DNA from: CAWCUK01 sp963798775
GTDB lineage: Bacteria > Bacteroidota > Ignavibacteria > Ignavibacteriales > Ignavibacteriaceae
NCBI GenBank assembly: GCA_963798775.1
Contig: CAWCUK010000001.1
Coordinates: forward strand, 930,001 to 994,000
Length of the DNA stretch: 64,000 nt
Direction: 5' to 3'
The position numbers were made by a program, and so were the translations under genes. Shown here in pieces: positions 20,659 through 31,143 of this stretch (within the stretch, counting starts at the first letter, position 1; each line of letters opens with the position of its first letter). The notes under the pieces were generated by a model. The model was not told the origin of the DNA, searched no databases, and saw nothing but the letters and a program-made list of their open reading frames with translations.

Positions 20659-20704
20659 GTCCTAAAGAAACTTTAAGTAAAATTTTAAAGTTAATCTTTA
20701 GGAC
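20659..20704 (-). terminator. Hairpin after the NHL-like gene, upstream of the TonB receptor
   Basis: GTCCTAAAGA (20659-20668) pairs with TCTTTAGGAC (20695-20704), and inside it ACTTTAA pairs with TTAAAGT. It lies 19 bases after the stop of the preceding gene and about 90 before the receptor start. No T-run follows, so it may be a terminator without a T tail or part of the receptor's leader. Confidence 0.5.
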
Positions 20705-20722
20705 GGCAATTAAAAACAAGTC

Positions 20723-22153
20723 TTATTTTAACAGCATCATCTTCTTACTTATGGTTCCCGCGTCAGTAGTTAATGAATATAAATAAATTCCGCTGGCTAA
20801 ATTAGCAGCGTTAAATCTTGCCGAATGATTTCCCGCTGACTGCGCGTTATCTACCAACACAGCTACCTGCTGTCCTAATGTATTCGTTACTATTAGTTTA
20901 ACGTTTCCCGCTTCCGGTAAAGAATAATTTATTACAGTGGAAGGATTAAAAGGATTCGGGTAATTCTGATTCAATGTAAAATCATAAACAACTGCCGGAT
21001 TTTCATTAACCGCGGTTGGGTTTCCATATTTAAATACAAATACTTTACCTGAACCTCCGTCAACAACATAAGCGGTTTTTCCGTCGGAAGATAAAGCAAC
21101 ATCGGAAGGATTTTTCATCGGCGCGCCGTTTTCATCAGCATTTGATCCGCTGAATTGGCCGGGAAGTTCATACATTTCCTGGGCGAAATTTACTACCACA
21201 GAGTAAGCTTTTACCCATCTGCGGGTTGAATCAGTACCGGCCACCCAAAGTAAGCCGTCTTTATCAACAGTTATTCCGTAAGGGATTGCTCTGTCAAATG
21301 ATAAATCACCTACTGCGTCCTGTACTCTGGTTCCAATATAACTTTCCGGATTTGTTTCAGTTCCGCCGGTCCAGATTGCTATTCCGCCTGTAGTGTTGCT
21401 TGAAGAAATAGAATTTCTTGTTGTATAGAAAGGTGTTTCCGGATTTGTATAATCAGCTTCCGGAACTGTGGCAATATCACGAATCACATCATAACCGGTA
21501 GGATCTTTCGGGCCGCCCGGTTCAACAGGATAAGTTCCTAAAGGAATCCATGAACCGCGTGCCGGTGTTTCTAATCCATAACTAAAATTAAAAAATCTAA
21601 TACTTGTCTGGAAATCAATTCCTGTAAAAGCAATTGTATCTTTTGTAAAAGCAAGACCGTTAATATAAGTTCCGTAACCGGCGCCTGTATAATAAAAGCC
21701 GAATTGATCAACTTGATTTGTGTCGGCGTCTTTATAATAATATAAAGAAGCTACTGTATTCGGTTTAGAACGCTGATAAGGAACATTTGCAACTATCGCG
21801 ATATCAGTGCCTATAGCCGCGATTCCTCTTATTCCGCCGATATTTCCGGATAAAGTATCTGAATCGCCGTTTTCGGTAAAGTCAATCATTTTTGTTAAAA
21901 CGGTATCCGCAGAATCAGCATAAAAAATAGCGTTATGCGCGTTCGCGTTTGTTACTCTGGATGAAGCGACGTATACTCTTCCGTTTGAATCAACCGTTGT
22001 AGAGTATGGCTGAACATGGCCGGTATCGGCTGCGGGAAAAGATATTTCTCCCCGGTAATACCATGATTGCGAATATGACTGAATTGTAAAAAGCGATGTA
22101 AAAAAGATTAGGAAAAAACTGAAACGTAATATTTTATTCATCTTGTGCCTCAT
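20723..22153 (-). CDS. NHL-like propeller protein with T9SS sorting domain
   Basis: 476 residues: signal peptide ending near SYSQ (about 29), then propeller-like repeats (STTVDSNGRVYVASS, YGITVDKDGLLWVAGTDS, SDVALSSDGKTAYVVDGGSG), and a T9SS type A sorting domain from about 395 (NQNYPNPFNPSTVINYSLP, LASGIYLYSLT, SKKMMLLK). Two ATG codons, 22153 and 22141, are possible; the second has GAGG six bases upstream and gives a more usual signal peptide (MNKILRFSFF). Predicted to be an exported surface protein. The hairpin after it separates it from the receptor operon, though read-through is possible. Confidence 0.88.
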   Translation of the reverse strand: MRHKMNKILRFSFFLIFFTSLFTIQSYSQSWYYRGEISFPAADTGHVQPYSTTVDSNGRVYVASSRVTNANAHNAIFYADSADTVLTKMIDFTENGDSDTLSGNIGGIRGIAAIGTDIAIVANVPYQRSKPNTVASLYYYKDADTNQVDQFGFYYTGAGYGTYINGLAFTKDTIAFTGIDFQTSIRFFNFSYGLETPARGSWIPLGTYPVEPGGPKDPTGYDVIRDIATVPEADYTNPETPFYTTRNSISSSNTTGGIAIWTGGTETNPESYIGTRVQDAVGDLSFDRAIPYGITVDKDGLLWVAGTDSTRRWVKAYSVVVNFAQEMYELPGQFSGSNADENGAPMKNPSDVALSSDGKTAYVVDGGSGKVFVFKYGNPTAVNENPAVVYDFTLNQNYPNPFNPSTVINYSLPEAGNVKLIVTNTLGQQVAVLVDNAQSAGNHSARFNAANLASGIYLYSLTTDAGTISKKMMLLK

Positions 22154-22691
22154 TTTTTCTTCTTGTATGGTTTTTATATTGTTGAAATTACATAATTTAG
22201 CTTTTAGTTCAAACTTCGTATATCAATCATTAATAACTGTTAAATACTTACTAAACTATTATTTAACAAATAACATTTTAAGTATCTGCTTTGCAAGTTA
22301 TTGTTTATCCCCCTCAACAACTATCACAAAATCAATAAAATATTCTCCCGCTGTTTTAAGGATAAATTAAGTCTTTTATACTTGATAAGATGAAGAAAAA
22401 CAAATATCTTTTTAATCCATTAAAGTAAAGGATTATATTTTTTGGCAGGAGCTCTCGAAAAGATTTAATTTTTCAATTAACTTCATGCTAATTAGTGCAA
22501 TTATTTAAGTCTGATATTTTTCGATTAATCTACTTAAATTATTAGTCCGATAATTGTAATGACCTTAAGAAACAGATAGAAAATAATTTATAATTGCTTA
22601 ATTAAATATTAAGCAGCGCAAATGTTCACAAAAAAGATTTTATATATTAATCATACAAGATTTCTGTTAACTTAAAACGAATAGGAAGGCG
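22154..22691. other. Intergenic region between divergent genes
   Basis: 538 AT-rich bases between the divergent NHL-like and TerB-like genes. I see no open frame with coding character, no RNA gene and no strong hairpin. It must hold both promoters. The only clear signal is AGGAAGG just before the TerB-like ATG. Confidence 0.5.
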
Positions 22692-23105
22692 ATGGAATTT
22701 ACTATTTTGGATAAAAGCAATTATTTAAAAGGCTTGTTTATAGTTGCTAAAAAAGATAATCAATTAGCTGAATCAGAAAAAAACATTATAAGAGGGATAG
22801 GGGAAAAATTAGGTTTTGCTTCTGATTTTTATGAGGAGATTTTAAGAAGTCTTTTAGCCAATAAATATATTAATGATGATCCTATTAAATTCAGTGATGT
22901 GAAAATTGCTAAATCTTTTGTTTCCGACGGATTGAATTTAGCTTTTTCCGATAACGTAATTACTGAAGTTGAAATAGGCTGGCTTAAACAAACCGCTGCG
23001 GTAAATGAAATTGAAGAAGAGTGGTTTGAGGAAAAAATTTCTAAATATAAAAATTCATCTCCTTTTATATTAAACGCTGAATACGCGCTCTATTCTATTT
23101 TATAG
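22692..23105 (+). CDS. TerB-like protein
   Basis: A 137-residue all-helical protein resembling the TerB family: FIVAKKDNQLAESEKNIIRG near the N-terminus and LAFSDNVITEVEIGWLKQTA (about 89-108), the two acidic helix-turn motifs typical of that fold. TerB proteins are found with tellurite or stress-response genes, but none are here; it is an isolated gene. The ATG has AGGAAGG close upstream. The role is unknown and may be generic stress sensing. Confidence 0.65.
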   Translation: MEFTILDKSNYLKGLFIVAKKDNQLAESEKNIIRGIGEKLGFASDFYEEILRSLLANKYINDDPIKFSDVKIAKSFVSDGLNLAFSDNVITEVEIGWLKQTAAVNEIEEEWFEEKISKYKNSSPFILNAEYALYSIL

Positions 23106-23174
23106 AAACCAGCAAAGAACCGGCTTCTTTCTAACTGAAGAATAAAATATTATTTAGATTTCATTGACTAAAAA

Positions 23175-23201
23175 AAGCTGCCTCATGTTTTGAAGCGGCT
23201 T
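23175..23201 (-). terminator. Rho-independent terminator, GCCGCTTC..GAGGC family
   Basis: AAGCTGC (23175-23181) pairs with GCGGCTT (23195-23201) with one wobble. On the minus strand seven T follow. It ends the propeller gene whose stop is at 23224. The same stem-loop family occurs at 31083 and 36588. Confidence 0.8.
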
Positions 23202-23223
23202 AATTGAAATGATTTTACTCGGA

Positions 23224-25487
23224 TTACTTAAGAAGTATCATCTTTTTAGTTGCTGTATAGTCATTTACCTTTAGTTGATAGATATAAATACCACTTGATA
23301 AATTGGATGCGTTAAATTTAATATTAAATTTGCCTTCATTTTTTTCTTCATCTACCAATAAAGCAACTTCTTTCCCTAATATGTCATAAACCTTTATTTT
23401 AACAATACCTTTTTTAAACTTGATATTCAATAGTAGTTGATGGGTTAAAAGGGATTTGGATAATTTTGAAATAACGAATATTTCTTTGGCTCGTCTAATA
23501 CAGTGGAACTTGTTTTTATCGAAACAATTGAAGAATCCTTATATTTTAAAATAAGTCCAAGAGCACCACCTGCATAACCTATATACGGATTTACAGCAAA
23601 CATTTTTCCAAAACCACTTCCTACTTCTTCAGTTATATCATTCCATTCAACTCCGCCGTCAACTGATTCATAAATTTTATTGCTTGCAAGCATTATGTGC
23701 TGTTTTGTAAAAATACTTAAATTACCATAACCGAACTCTGCGATAGGAACTTGTAACCACGTCCCTCCCCCATCTGTTGTTTGAAAAAGTTGATTAAATC
23801 CAACAGCAAAACCACTAAGACTATCTGTAAAACATATAGCATAACATTCATCAGATAACTCTGACTTTTGTTTCCAAGTCTTACCACTATCCAAAGAAAC
23901 AAAAAAGCTTGAACCCAAAATATTATAACCAGTACTAGGAGTAAAAAATTGTAATGAACCGGAACCAATGGTCGAAATTTGTTTCCAATTTAATCCCGAA
24001 TTAGTAGTACGAAAAATTCCTGTTAGTGAGTTTGCGTACCCTATAGTATCAGTTAAAAAAAAGAATTTTTGAATTTCATTTGAAGATGAATCGGTTAAAC
24101 CGTAAATAGTTTTTTGCTCCCAGTTTAACCCTCCGTCAGTTGTTGCATATATACTATGGTTTGGGCCACCAATAAAACCATTCAAGGGATCTATAAAACA
24201 AATAGTATTTAAGTAATATGGCAGCCCCTTTAATCTAAGCCAATTTTTACCTCCATCTGATGTCTTGAAAACAGAAAAATCACTACAGATGAATCCGGTA
24301 GTATCATTTATAAAAAATATGTCGTTTATATCATCATTTATAAATAAATTATTCCAGCGATACCCTTTGTCAGTTGTAAAATTTAACCTAAGATAATTCC
24401 CTGCAATGTAGCCCAGAGTATCATTTATAAACTCAATCCAATTGCCGCCGTATTTTAATGGAGCATGATGTCCTGTAGAACTCCAGGTTACTCCGCCGTT
24501 AGTTGTAATATAGTAAGCAGATTCGTAACTCCCGATTGTATAACCGAGGCTGTCATTTACAAAAGCCATTGCATTTACTAAACCGCCTCCTATCGATAAT
24601 CCCCAAGTCTTTCCTCCATCTTTCGTGTAAGCAACTCTACCTTGTTGGCCGCCGGCAACTACTCTTAAGCTATCAAATACCGTGAGAGTATAAAGTTCTT
24701 TATTATCTCCGATGTTTAATTCTTCCCATGTATTACCGAAATCTTCCGTCCTTAAAATTTTTCCCGAATCTCCAGCAATATAGCCCCATTTTTCATTATA
24801 AAAAGATACAAACCAGTAATTAAAGTTATCAAAACCGGTTTCTACTTTTTCCCAGGTTTTTCCCGAATTTGTTGTTTTCAAAAGTGTTGATTGTTTTCCC
24901 GATATCCACCCCACAGAATCGTTAACCATTTCAACCCGCCATAAATCACTCGTTATGCTGTTAGGTAATTGAGGTTGTTGCCATGTTAATCCATAATCCT
25001 CTGACCGAAGTACAGTTCCATTAAATCCTGTTATTATTACAATATTCTTCCAGCTATTTATATTTAAAAGTATTTCATTTACCGGCCTCTCTATTGTTTC
25101 CCATTTTTTCCCTCCGTCAGTAGTTCTTATTATTGTACCCTCAACTCCAACTGCCCAGCCGGTATCTATATTTGCGAAATGTATACATAAATAATCTACT
25201 CTTGGTACTTTGGGATTTAATTCAGTCCAGGTTCCGGTACCAGCAGTTGCCTTTGACAACTTATTGCCATCAGTCGTTGCCGAGTAATTAAGTGGATAAG
25301 CTCTTTTCTTTTCTTCAGTTAAATTTTTACCGAAATATTTGTGTCTGTAGCTTTGGTAGTTATTATTTATATAAACACCTCGCCTATACTGAACTGGCTT
25401 TTCTTTAGCTGTATCGGTATTTAGGGTTTGAGCTTCCGAAATTATACAGAGAAAAAAGATGGATAAAATGGAAAGTATACATTTCAT
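23224..25487 (-). pseudogene. Ycf48/BNR-type propeller protein with T9SS sorting domain, two frameshifts
   Basis: Reads as a 753-residue protein if two single T insertions are removed. Signal peptide 1-19; then repeats of the Ycf48/BNR type (GWAVGVEGTIIRTTDGGKKW, LLKTTNSGKTWE, GFAVGFNQLFQTTDGGGTW), forming one or more propellers; then a T9SS type A sorting domain. The first break is after NYPNPF, where CCCTTTTAACC has one T too many; the second is in CAAGTTTAAAA about 30 bases on. Correcting both joins NPSTTIEYQV to KKGIVKIKVYDILG and the sorting domain (SSGIYIYQLKVND, KKMILLK). The first 95 or so residues are identical to those of the next gene upstream. Both breaks are in T runs and could be sequence errors. 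Confidence 0.8.
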
Positions 25488-25690
25488 AAAAATCTCTCGT
25501 ACTTATTTAAGAATAATAAGTTTTCTTACAGCGGTATATCCGATGCTTGTTGTTAACCTATAGAAATATACTCCCGCACTTAATTCGCTTCCTTTTAATT
25601 TAATGCTATAAATTCCCCGCCTGTTTTTTTTCATTAACCAGTACACAAACCTTTCTCCCTATAACATCATAAACTGAAATATTAACAAAT
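25197..25690 (-). repeat. Direct repeat, left copy (pairs with 27764-28260)
   Basis: About 490 bases almost identical to 27764-28260, offset about 2,566. Each copy covers the 3' end of one propeller gene (sorting domain), the spacer, and the 5' end of the next (signal peptide plus about 95 codons). So the 5' parts of the genes starting at 25487 and 28053 are the same, while their propellers differ. This indicates a tandem duplication or gene conversion. Confidence 0.9.
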
Positions 25691-28053
25691 GTTTCTGTTG
25701 GTATTGTGTATTCTATATTGGTTTCCGGGTTAAATGGGTTGGGATAATTCTGAGAGAGATTGGGATTTATTTTATTTATATATTGAACTTTTTTCTCATT
25801 ACTATATTGAAACTCTCCATTATAATCAATTTGCTTAAGGCGGTATAAGTAATCACCATTTTCATTTAATATATCTTTATAGCTATAATATTTAATTGAT
25901 GTAGAAGTCCCACTTCCTTTAATAAATGTTAACGAAATCCATGCATTTTCATTTTGTTTTTTTCTTTCAACGAAAAATCCTCGATTATTTGTTTCAGTTG
26001 CTGTGCTCCAATTTAAAGTGACAGTACTTTTTTCGAGCGTCAAATTGAAGCTATATATTTCTACTGGTAATGATTTATTATAGTACTTCAAAACTAATCC
26101 TAAATCACCGACTGCAAAACCCAGACCTGGAGTTAATAAATTTATACTAGTTATTCTTGTCCCATTTAGTTCGGTTAATTCATTCCAACTCTCACCTCGA
26201 TCCAAAGAAAGAAAAGTTTTGTAACCTATGATGAAAATCATGCTATCCTTATAGGAACTAAACCGAGCAATGCTAAAACCAGTAAGACTTTGATTTTGAG
26301 TCCAAGTGATTCCTTCGTCCGAGGTTCTATAAAGTTTATTACTCTCGAGCAAAAATCCAATTTGATGATCTATAAAAAACAAATCCCGTGAAAACCATAT
26401 ATCTAAACTAACTTGCTGAATCCAATTCTTTCCACCATCTGTAGTTTTAAATGGCCTATCCGTATTTGCAGTCCATCCATATAGTGAGTCGACAAAATAA
26501 ATGCTATAAAACCCAGTACTTAGAGGTGCGGAAAATTGTTTAAACCAATTCTCACCTTTATCCGTGGTTTTATAAATTACATTACTCCGTATTGCCCAAC
26601 CTATTTCTTTATTTATAAAGAACATTTTACTTGCTCCATCGTTTCCTCCATGTGGAACATACCAACTAAATCCGCCGTCAGTTGTTTTATAAATCGTATC
26701 ACTTCCAATAAATCCGGTTAAGCTATCTAAGAATAATAAATCAACTCCATCCTGTGCTCCATTAACTTTTTCCCATTTTATTCCCCCATCAGTCGTTTCA
26801 TACAAACCATAAGATTTAGTATGTGGCGCGGCAAATCCAAAACTGCTTATTGCAAAACCTTTTTGTTCATTTATAAAAAACACATCAGAAAAATTGTCAT
26901 TTATTATCAACCGTTGCCAGTTTTCGTAGCCGTTTTCGGTTTTATTAATCTTTAACTCCGAACCCACACTATAACCCATTTTATCGTTTAACAACTGTAA
27001 TTCGTAATTATCACTTATGCCTTGTATTTCCAACCATTCTCTACCCCGGTTTGTAGTTTTTCGGGCTGGTACATTATTCATCACGATATAACCCGTATCC
27101 TGGCTTATATACTTAACACAATTAATCGGTTCAGTAGTTAATGTGTCTCCGTTAATCCATGTAAATCCGCCATCACTGCTGTAAATATTTTTAGCGCTAT
27201 AATTAGTTCCGCCGTAGCCTGCTGCGGCAATATGCGAACTATCAATAATATCAATGCTGTATAATGGCTGGTCATCCCCGGCTTGAATTACCTCCCAACT
27301 TTCTCCTCCGTCGGTAGTTCTTAATACTTTTCCATCGGCTGCTATAAAGCCATAATTCTCATTTAGAAAATCGACCCACCAGAGGTTTCCAGTATATCCG
27401 GGGGTATTTATTAGCTGCCAACTTACCCCGTCATCGGTTGTTTTAATGAATTTGTTTGCACCGCACGCCCAGCCAAGGGTATCATTTACCATCTCCAAAC
27501 CCCAAAGATCATCTTTGCTACCTAAACCGGCATCAATTTGCTTAAATGTTTCTCCTCCATCCGTAGAACGCAGTAAAAGCCCATCATACCCGCTCGCTAT
27601 TACTGTTTTGCCATTATAGCTTCTTACTTTTAGTATTGGTTTTGTTGTGTTTGTTGGAATTACTTTCCAGCTTTCTCCGCCGTCAGTAGTTTTTATTATT
27701 GTACCCAAATTACCACAAGCCCAGCCGGTATTTTTATTCATAAAATAAACTCCTACGTAATCTACTCTTGGTACTTTAGGATTTAGCTCAGTCCAGGTTC
27801 CGGTACCAGCAGTTGCCTTTGACAACTTATTGCCATCAGTCGTTGCCGAGTAATTAAGTGGATAAGCTCTTTTCTTTTCTTCAGTTAAATTTTTACCGAA
27901 ATATTTGTGTCTGTAGCTTTGGTAGTTATTATTTATATAAACACCTCGCCTATACTGAACTGGCTTTTCTTTAGCTGTATCGGTATTTAGGGTTTGAGCT
28001 TCCGAAATTATACAGAGAAAAAAGATGGATAAAATGGAAAGTATACATTTCAT
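25503..28053 (-). pseudogene. Ycf48/BNR-type propeller protein with T9SS sorting domain, one frameshift
   Basis: Reads as an 849-residue protein if one inserted base is removed. Signal peptide 1-19, Ycf48-type repeats (GWACGNLGTIIKTTDGGESW, FIAADGKVLRTTDGGESW, GFAVGDLGLVLKYYNKS) to about 660, then a beta domain (LNWSTATETNNRGFFVERK) and the sorting domain (NYPNPFNPETNIEYTIP). The frame breaks at about 25610, where the sequence has ATAAATT against ATAATT in the intact neighbour (28069-30501). With that A removed the C-terminus continues YSIKLKGSELSAGVYFYRL and ends KLIILK. Surface-exposed T9SS cargo; no enzymatic residues recognised. Confidence 0.82.
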
Positions 28054-28260
28054 AAAAATCTCTCGTACTTATTTAAGAATAATAAGTTTTCTTACAGCGG
28101 TATATCCGATGCTTGTTGTTAATCTATAGAAATAAACTCCCGCGCTTAATTCGCTTCCTTTTAACTTAATGCTATAATTCCCCGGCTGTTTTTTTTCATT
28201 AACCAGTACACAAACCTTTCTCCCTATAACATCATAAACTGAAATATTTACAACCGTTTC
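27764..28260 (-). repeat. Direct repeat, right copy (pairs with 25197-25690)
   Basis: Right copy of the repeat described at 25197-25690. It covers the 5' end of the 28053 gene and the 3' end of the intact 28069-30501 gene. Few differences are visible between the copies, one of them being the extra A that breaks the 25503-28053 frame. Confidence 0.9.
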
Positions 28261-30501
28261 TTTTGGTATGGTAAATTCTATATTGGTTTCCGGATTAAAA
28301 GGATTGGGGTAGTTTTGAGATAAGTTAAAAGATAAAGCATTTACGGCAGAATTAACTTCTACAATGTCTGAATATTTATTACTGCCGTTATAATCAATTT
28401 GTTTTAGCCTATAATATTGAGTGCCATGCATAATATTTTTATCGATAAATGAATAGTCATTTACATTGGATGTTGTGCCTTTTCCTTCCACAAATCCTAT
28501 TGAATTCCAATTTTCTTTGTCGATAGATTTTCCAATATTAAAGCCCTTATTATTTAGCTCTGATGCTGTCTGCCAAGTTAGAAGTACATTGTTGTTTTCA
28601 ATTTCACTTTTAAATGAAATTAATTCAACAGGCATAATTGTGGAGTCACAATATTCTAATACTAAGCCTGTATTACCCACAAAATACCCTGTCCCATTAT
28701 TCAAGAACTCTAAAGAATTTATATCTGTTAAATTAAAAGTCTTCCATGTCTTCCAGTTATCATAAGTAATAGTAAAATCATTTACCCCCATCGTAATAAA
28801 AGAGGTTGAATCTACAATTTTTAACTTAGTTCCATTAATTCCGGTTACTAAACTCCAGGTAAGGCCGCCATCAATGGTTTTATATAATTGGTTTGAAACT
28901 GCGTATCCATCTTTATTATTGGTAAAAACTATATAATGAAATACATAAGGAATAGTTATACTTTCCCAATTTTTTCCTCCGTCATTTGTTTTATAAATTT
29001 CATCTCCAACCACCCAGCCGTTTAACTCATCTATAAAATAGAAACCTTGAAGATTAGATTTATTTAGTACAGGCTCCCAGGTTTCACCCGTATTGGTAGT
29101 TTTATAAAAACTTTTTGCCAATGCCCATCCGGTTGTATTATTTGAAAAATCTATTTTTTTAATTTTACCATCACCTGTAATATTGTTTGTACTATACCAA
29201 TTAAGCCCTCCATCTGTTGTTTTCTGTATCGATGCGTCATATCCCCCCAAAAAACCAGTTAATGTGTCAAGGAATTTAATTGAATATCCACCTGGACTAT
29301 TAGGTATTATTTCCCAATTTGAACCACCATTTGTTGTTATATATAATTCTGATGAACAAATATATCCTGTTGTTTCAGATACAAAATCTATATCATATAA
29401 ATCATCATTAAGAAATTCTCTCTTCCAGGTTTCCCCTTGATCCACAGTTTTATAAATTTTTAAATCTGCTCCTACATTATATCCAATTGAATCCGATACA
29501 AAAAAAATATTTAATTTTCCCATGTCTTGCTTAACAAGGTTCCAATTTACTCCCCCGTTTGTGGTTTTTAAAATTGCACTAGTAGCTGTGACCTGTCCAA
29601 TTGCAATACCATTGTTAGGATTACTAAAAGCCAAATCTTCGATTGAAAAATTTATAGGAACTTCCGCAGGTGCAAAAGAATTTCCATGATCGGTCGAGTA
29701 GTATATTTGTCCACTTAAACCAGCAGTAATAATGTTTCCATTAGATAATATTTCAATACTATATAAGCTATAAAAATCTCCTGTCCAATTTGCCTCCCAA
29801 TCCAACCCACCATTTTGGGTCTTAAGTATCATGCCGTTACTGCAAGAAACAAAACCTAAAGTAGAATCAATAAAATTTAAATCCCAATATGTTAGTTTAT
29901 AATCAATTGAATTACTTAACCAAGTTTTTCCAGCATCAGCAGTCCTTAAAAAAATTCCGTCATTAGTACACACATAGCATGTAGAATCATTTATCATAGA
30001 GACTCCCCAAATATTAGTACTAGAGCCTGAGTTAACTATTTCCCAAGTTTCTCCAAAATTGGTAGATTCTATTATAATCCCATCTTTTCCAACAATAACA
30101 ATAAAATTTTTACTGCCGCTAATTCTTAAAAATGTTTTATTTGTTGAAATAGAATGATCACTCCATGTTATTCCGCCATCGGTAGTAATTATTATTGTGC
30201 CCATTTCACCAACAGCTATACCATTTAACTCATCTTTAAAATAAACTGAATAATAATCTATTCGGGGCACTTTTGGATTTAATTCTATAATGTTACCATT
30301 TTTAGTATTTTTTTTATTTATAAATAATTGATTCTGTCCTTCAATCTCTGGAATTCTACTTTTTTCATGTATAATATTTTGAGGCAGAAATTTTAAAATA
30401 GGTTTATGATTTAATATCTCTGATTGTTGAGGATAAACGATAATACTAAAATGTATAACGTACAGAAAATATAAAAGAGAATTTTCATATTTGTTTTTCA
30501 C
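28069..30501 (-). CDS. Ycf48/BNR-type propeller protein with T9SS sorting domain
   Basis: Intact third member of the tandem trio, 810 residues. Signal peptide about 1-25 (FLYVIHFSIIVYPQQ). After ELNPKVPRIDYYSVYF, shared with its paralogs, come many Ycf48-type repeats (GIAVGEMGTIIITTDGGITW, GMILKTQNGGLDWE, NGWVVGDEIYKTNDGGKNWE) to about 620. A beta domain follows (LLTWQTASELNNKGFNIGK), then the type A sorting domain (NYPNPFNPETNIEFTIP, LSAGVYFYRLTTS, KLIILK). The Ycf48 fold is known from a photosystem assembly factor, but such repeats are widespread in secreted Bacteroidota proteins. Probably surface display; ligand unknown. Confidence 0.87.
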   Translation of the reverse strand: MKNKYENSLLYFLYVIHFSIIVYPQQSEILNHKPILKFLPQNIIHEKSRIPEIEGQNQLFINKKNTKNGNIIELNPKVPRIDYYSVYFKDELNGIAVGEMGTIIITTDGGITWSDHSISTNKTFLRISGSKNFIVIVGKDGIIIESTNFGETWEIVNSGSSTNIWGVSMINDSTCYVCTNDGIFLRTADAGKTWLSNSIDYKLTYWDLNFIDSTLGFVSCSNGMILKTQNGGLDWEANWTGDFYSLYSIEILSNGNIITAGLSGQIYYSTDHGNSFAPAEVPINFSIEDLAFSNPNNGIAIGQVTATSAILKTTNGGVNWNLVKQDMGKLNIFFVSDSIGYNVGADLKIYKTVDQGETWKREFLNDDLYDIDFVSETTGYICSSELYITTNGGSNWEIIPNSPGGYSIKFLDTLTGFLGGYDASIQKTTDGGLNWYSTNNITGDGKIKKIDFSNNTTGWALAKSFYKTTNTGETWEPVLNKSNLQGFYFIDELNGWVVGDEIYKTNDGGKNWESITIPYVFHYIVFTNNKDGYAVSNQLYKTIDGGLTWSLVTGINGTKLKIVDSTSFITMGVNDFTITYDNWKTWKTFNLTDINSLEFLNNGTGYFVGNTGLVLEYCDSTIMPVELISFKSEIENNNVLLTWQTASELNNKGFNIGKSIDKENWNSIGFVEGKGTTSNVNDYSFIDKNIMHGTQYYRLKQIDYNGSNKYSDIVEVNSAVNALSFNLSQNYPNPFNPETNIEFTIPKETVVNISVYDVIGRKVCVLVNEKKQPGNYSIKLKGSELSAGVYFYRLTTSIGYTAVRKLIILK

Positions 30502-30548
30502 TTTTAAAAGATTTAAGGAAATAAAACATCTTTAAAGATAACCTTATT

Positions 30549-30728
30549 CTACCTTTTTTTATTCAAAATTGGAATCGCGTAAATTTTACCCTGCGCTAAC
30601 GTTAAATTAGATGAGACTGCAGTTATAAGTAGTAAAAATAAATTAAAAATTACAACCCGGTTAAAGTAGTTAATTTTAATCTGCCGTAAATCTTTTTCTT
30701 TATTGGAAATTTGTTTTAGGCTCACCAT
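30549..30728 (-). CDS. Short ORF with signal peptide, possible gene remnant
   Basis: A 59-codon frame from ATG at 30728 to TAG at 30549. It encodes a basic N-terminus, then a hydrophobic core and a signal-peptidase-like end (VVIFNLFLLLITAVSSN, then LTLAQ), followed by only 13 residues. It looks like the 5' end of a secreted-protein gene whose body is lost, lying between a cassette-leader fragment and the propeller gene at 30501. It could also be a real small exported peptide. Confidence 0.4.
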   Translation of the reverse strand: MVSLKQISNKEKDLRQIKINYFNRVVIFNLFLLLITAVSSNLTLAQGKIYAIPILNKKR

Positions 30729-30789
30729 AAAGTCCCCGAATTTGAATTCTCCTCATTTAAAGTAAAAATAAAAGAAGAATTGTTATTGT

Positions 30790-30925
30790 TGTTATTTTAC
30801 ATCTTGAATAAAAAAGAAAGGCTCACCATATCCACTTTTAAAGAATAGCTTCTCAAAGTCAAAAGGCAACTCCGCGTAAATATTTGTTAAAGTCAACTAA
30901 AATTTCCCCGGAAATTAATCTTGCT
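30790..30925 (-). repeat. Fragment of the cassette leader block
   Basis: Matches the distal part of the leader found upstream of cassettes 1, 3, 4 and 5: AAAAAGAAAGGCTC, then TTAAAGAATAGC, then TTGTTAAAGTCAA and TTTCCCCGGAAATTAA. It lies to the left of cassette 1, so it is either the remains of a sixth cassette or the upstream region borrowed by the propeller genes. Confidence 0.7.
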
Positions 30926-31016
30926 CATTCAACAATTTAATATTTAGGCAATTCAGCAATTAACTATTTTTTCCCAATGCCCCAATGACAACAAATGACT
31001 ACCAATGACATTCATT
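30918..31016. repeat. CAATT/CAATGAC low-complexity block 1
   Basis: Degenerate repeats of TTCAACAATTTA, AATTCAGCAATTAA and CCAATGACAACAAATGAC. Similar blocks at 46196, 49858 and 54276 lie at cassette ends, each next to the distal end of a leader. Noncoding; no regular spacer structure. Confidence 0.75.
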
Positions 31017-31082
31017 ACCTAACATCCGTTCGGGCATGGTTTTCATCGTCAAAATTTTAGATACCAAAAATTCCGCCGGTAA

Positions 31083-31113
31083 AAAAAACCGACTCAAAAT
31101 ATGAAGCGGCTTT
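31083..31113 (-). terminator. Terminator of cassette 1 (gene C1)
   Basis: Imperfect member of the GCCGCTTC..GAGGC stem-loop family. On the minus strand AAGCCG pairs with CGGTT around a CTTCATATTTTGAGT loop, followed by a run of eight T. It is 30 bases after the C1 stop. Confidence 0.65.
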
Positions 31114-31143
31114 CCTGTTTTAATAAAACATTTTGGGGTGCTG

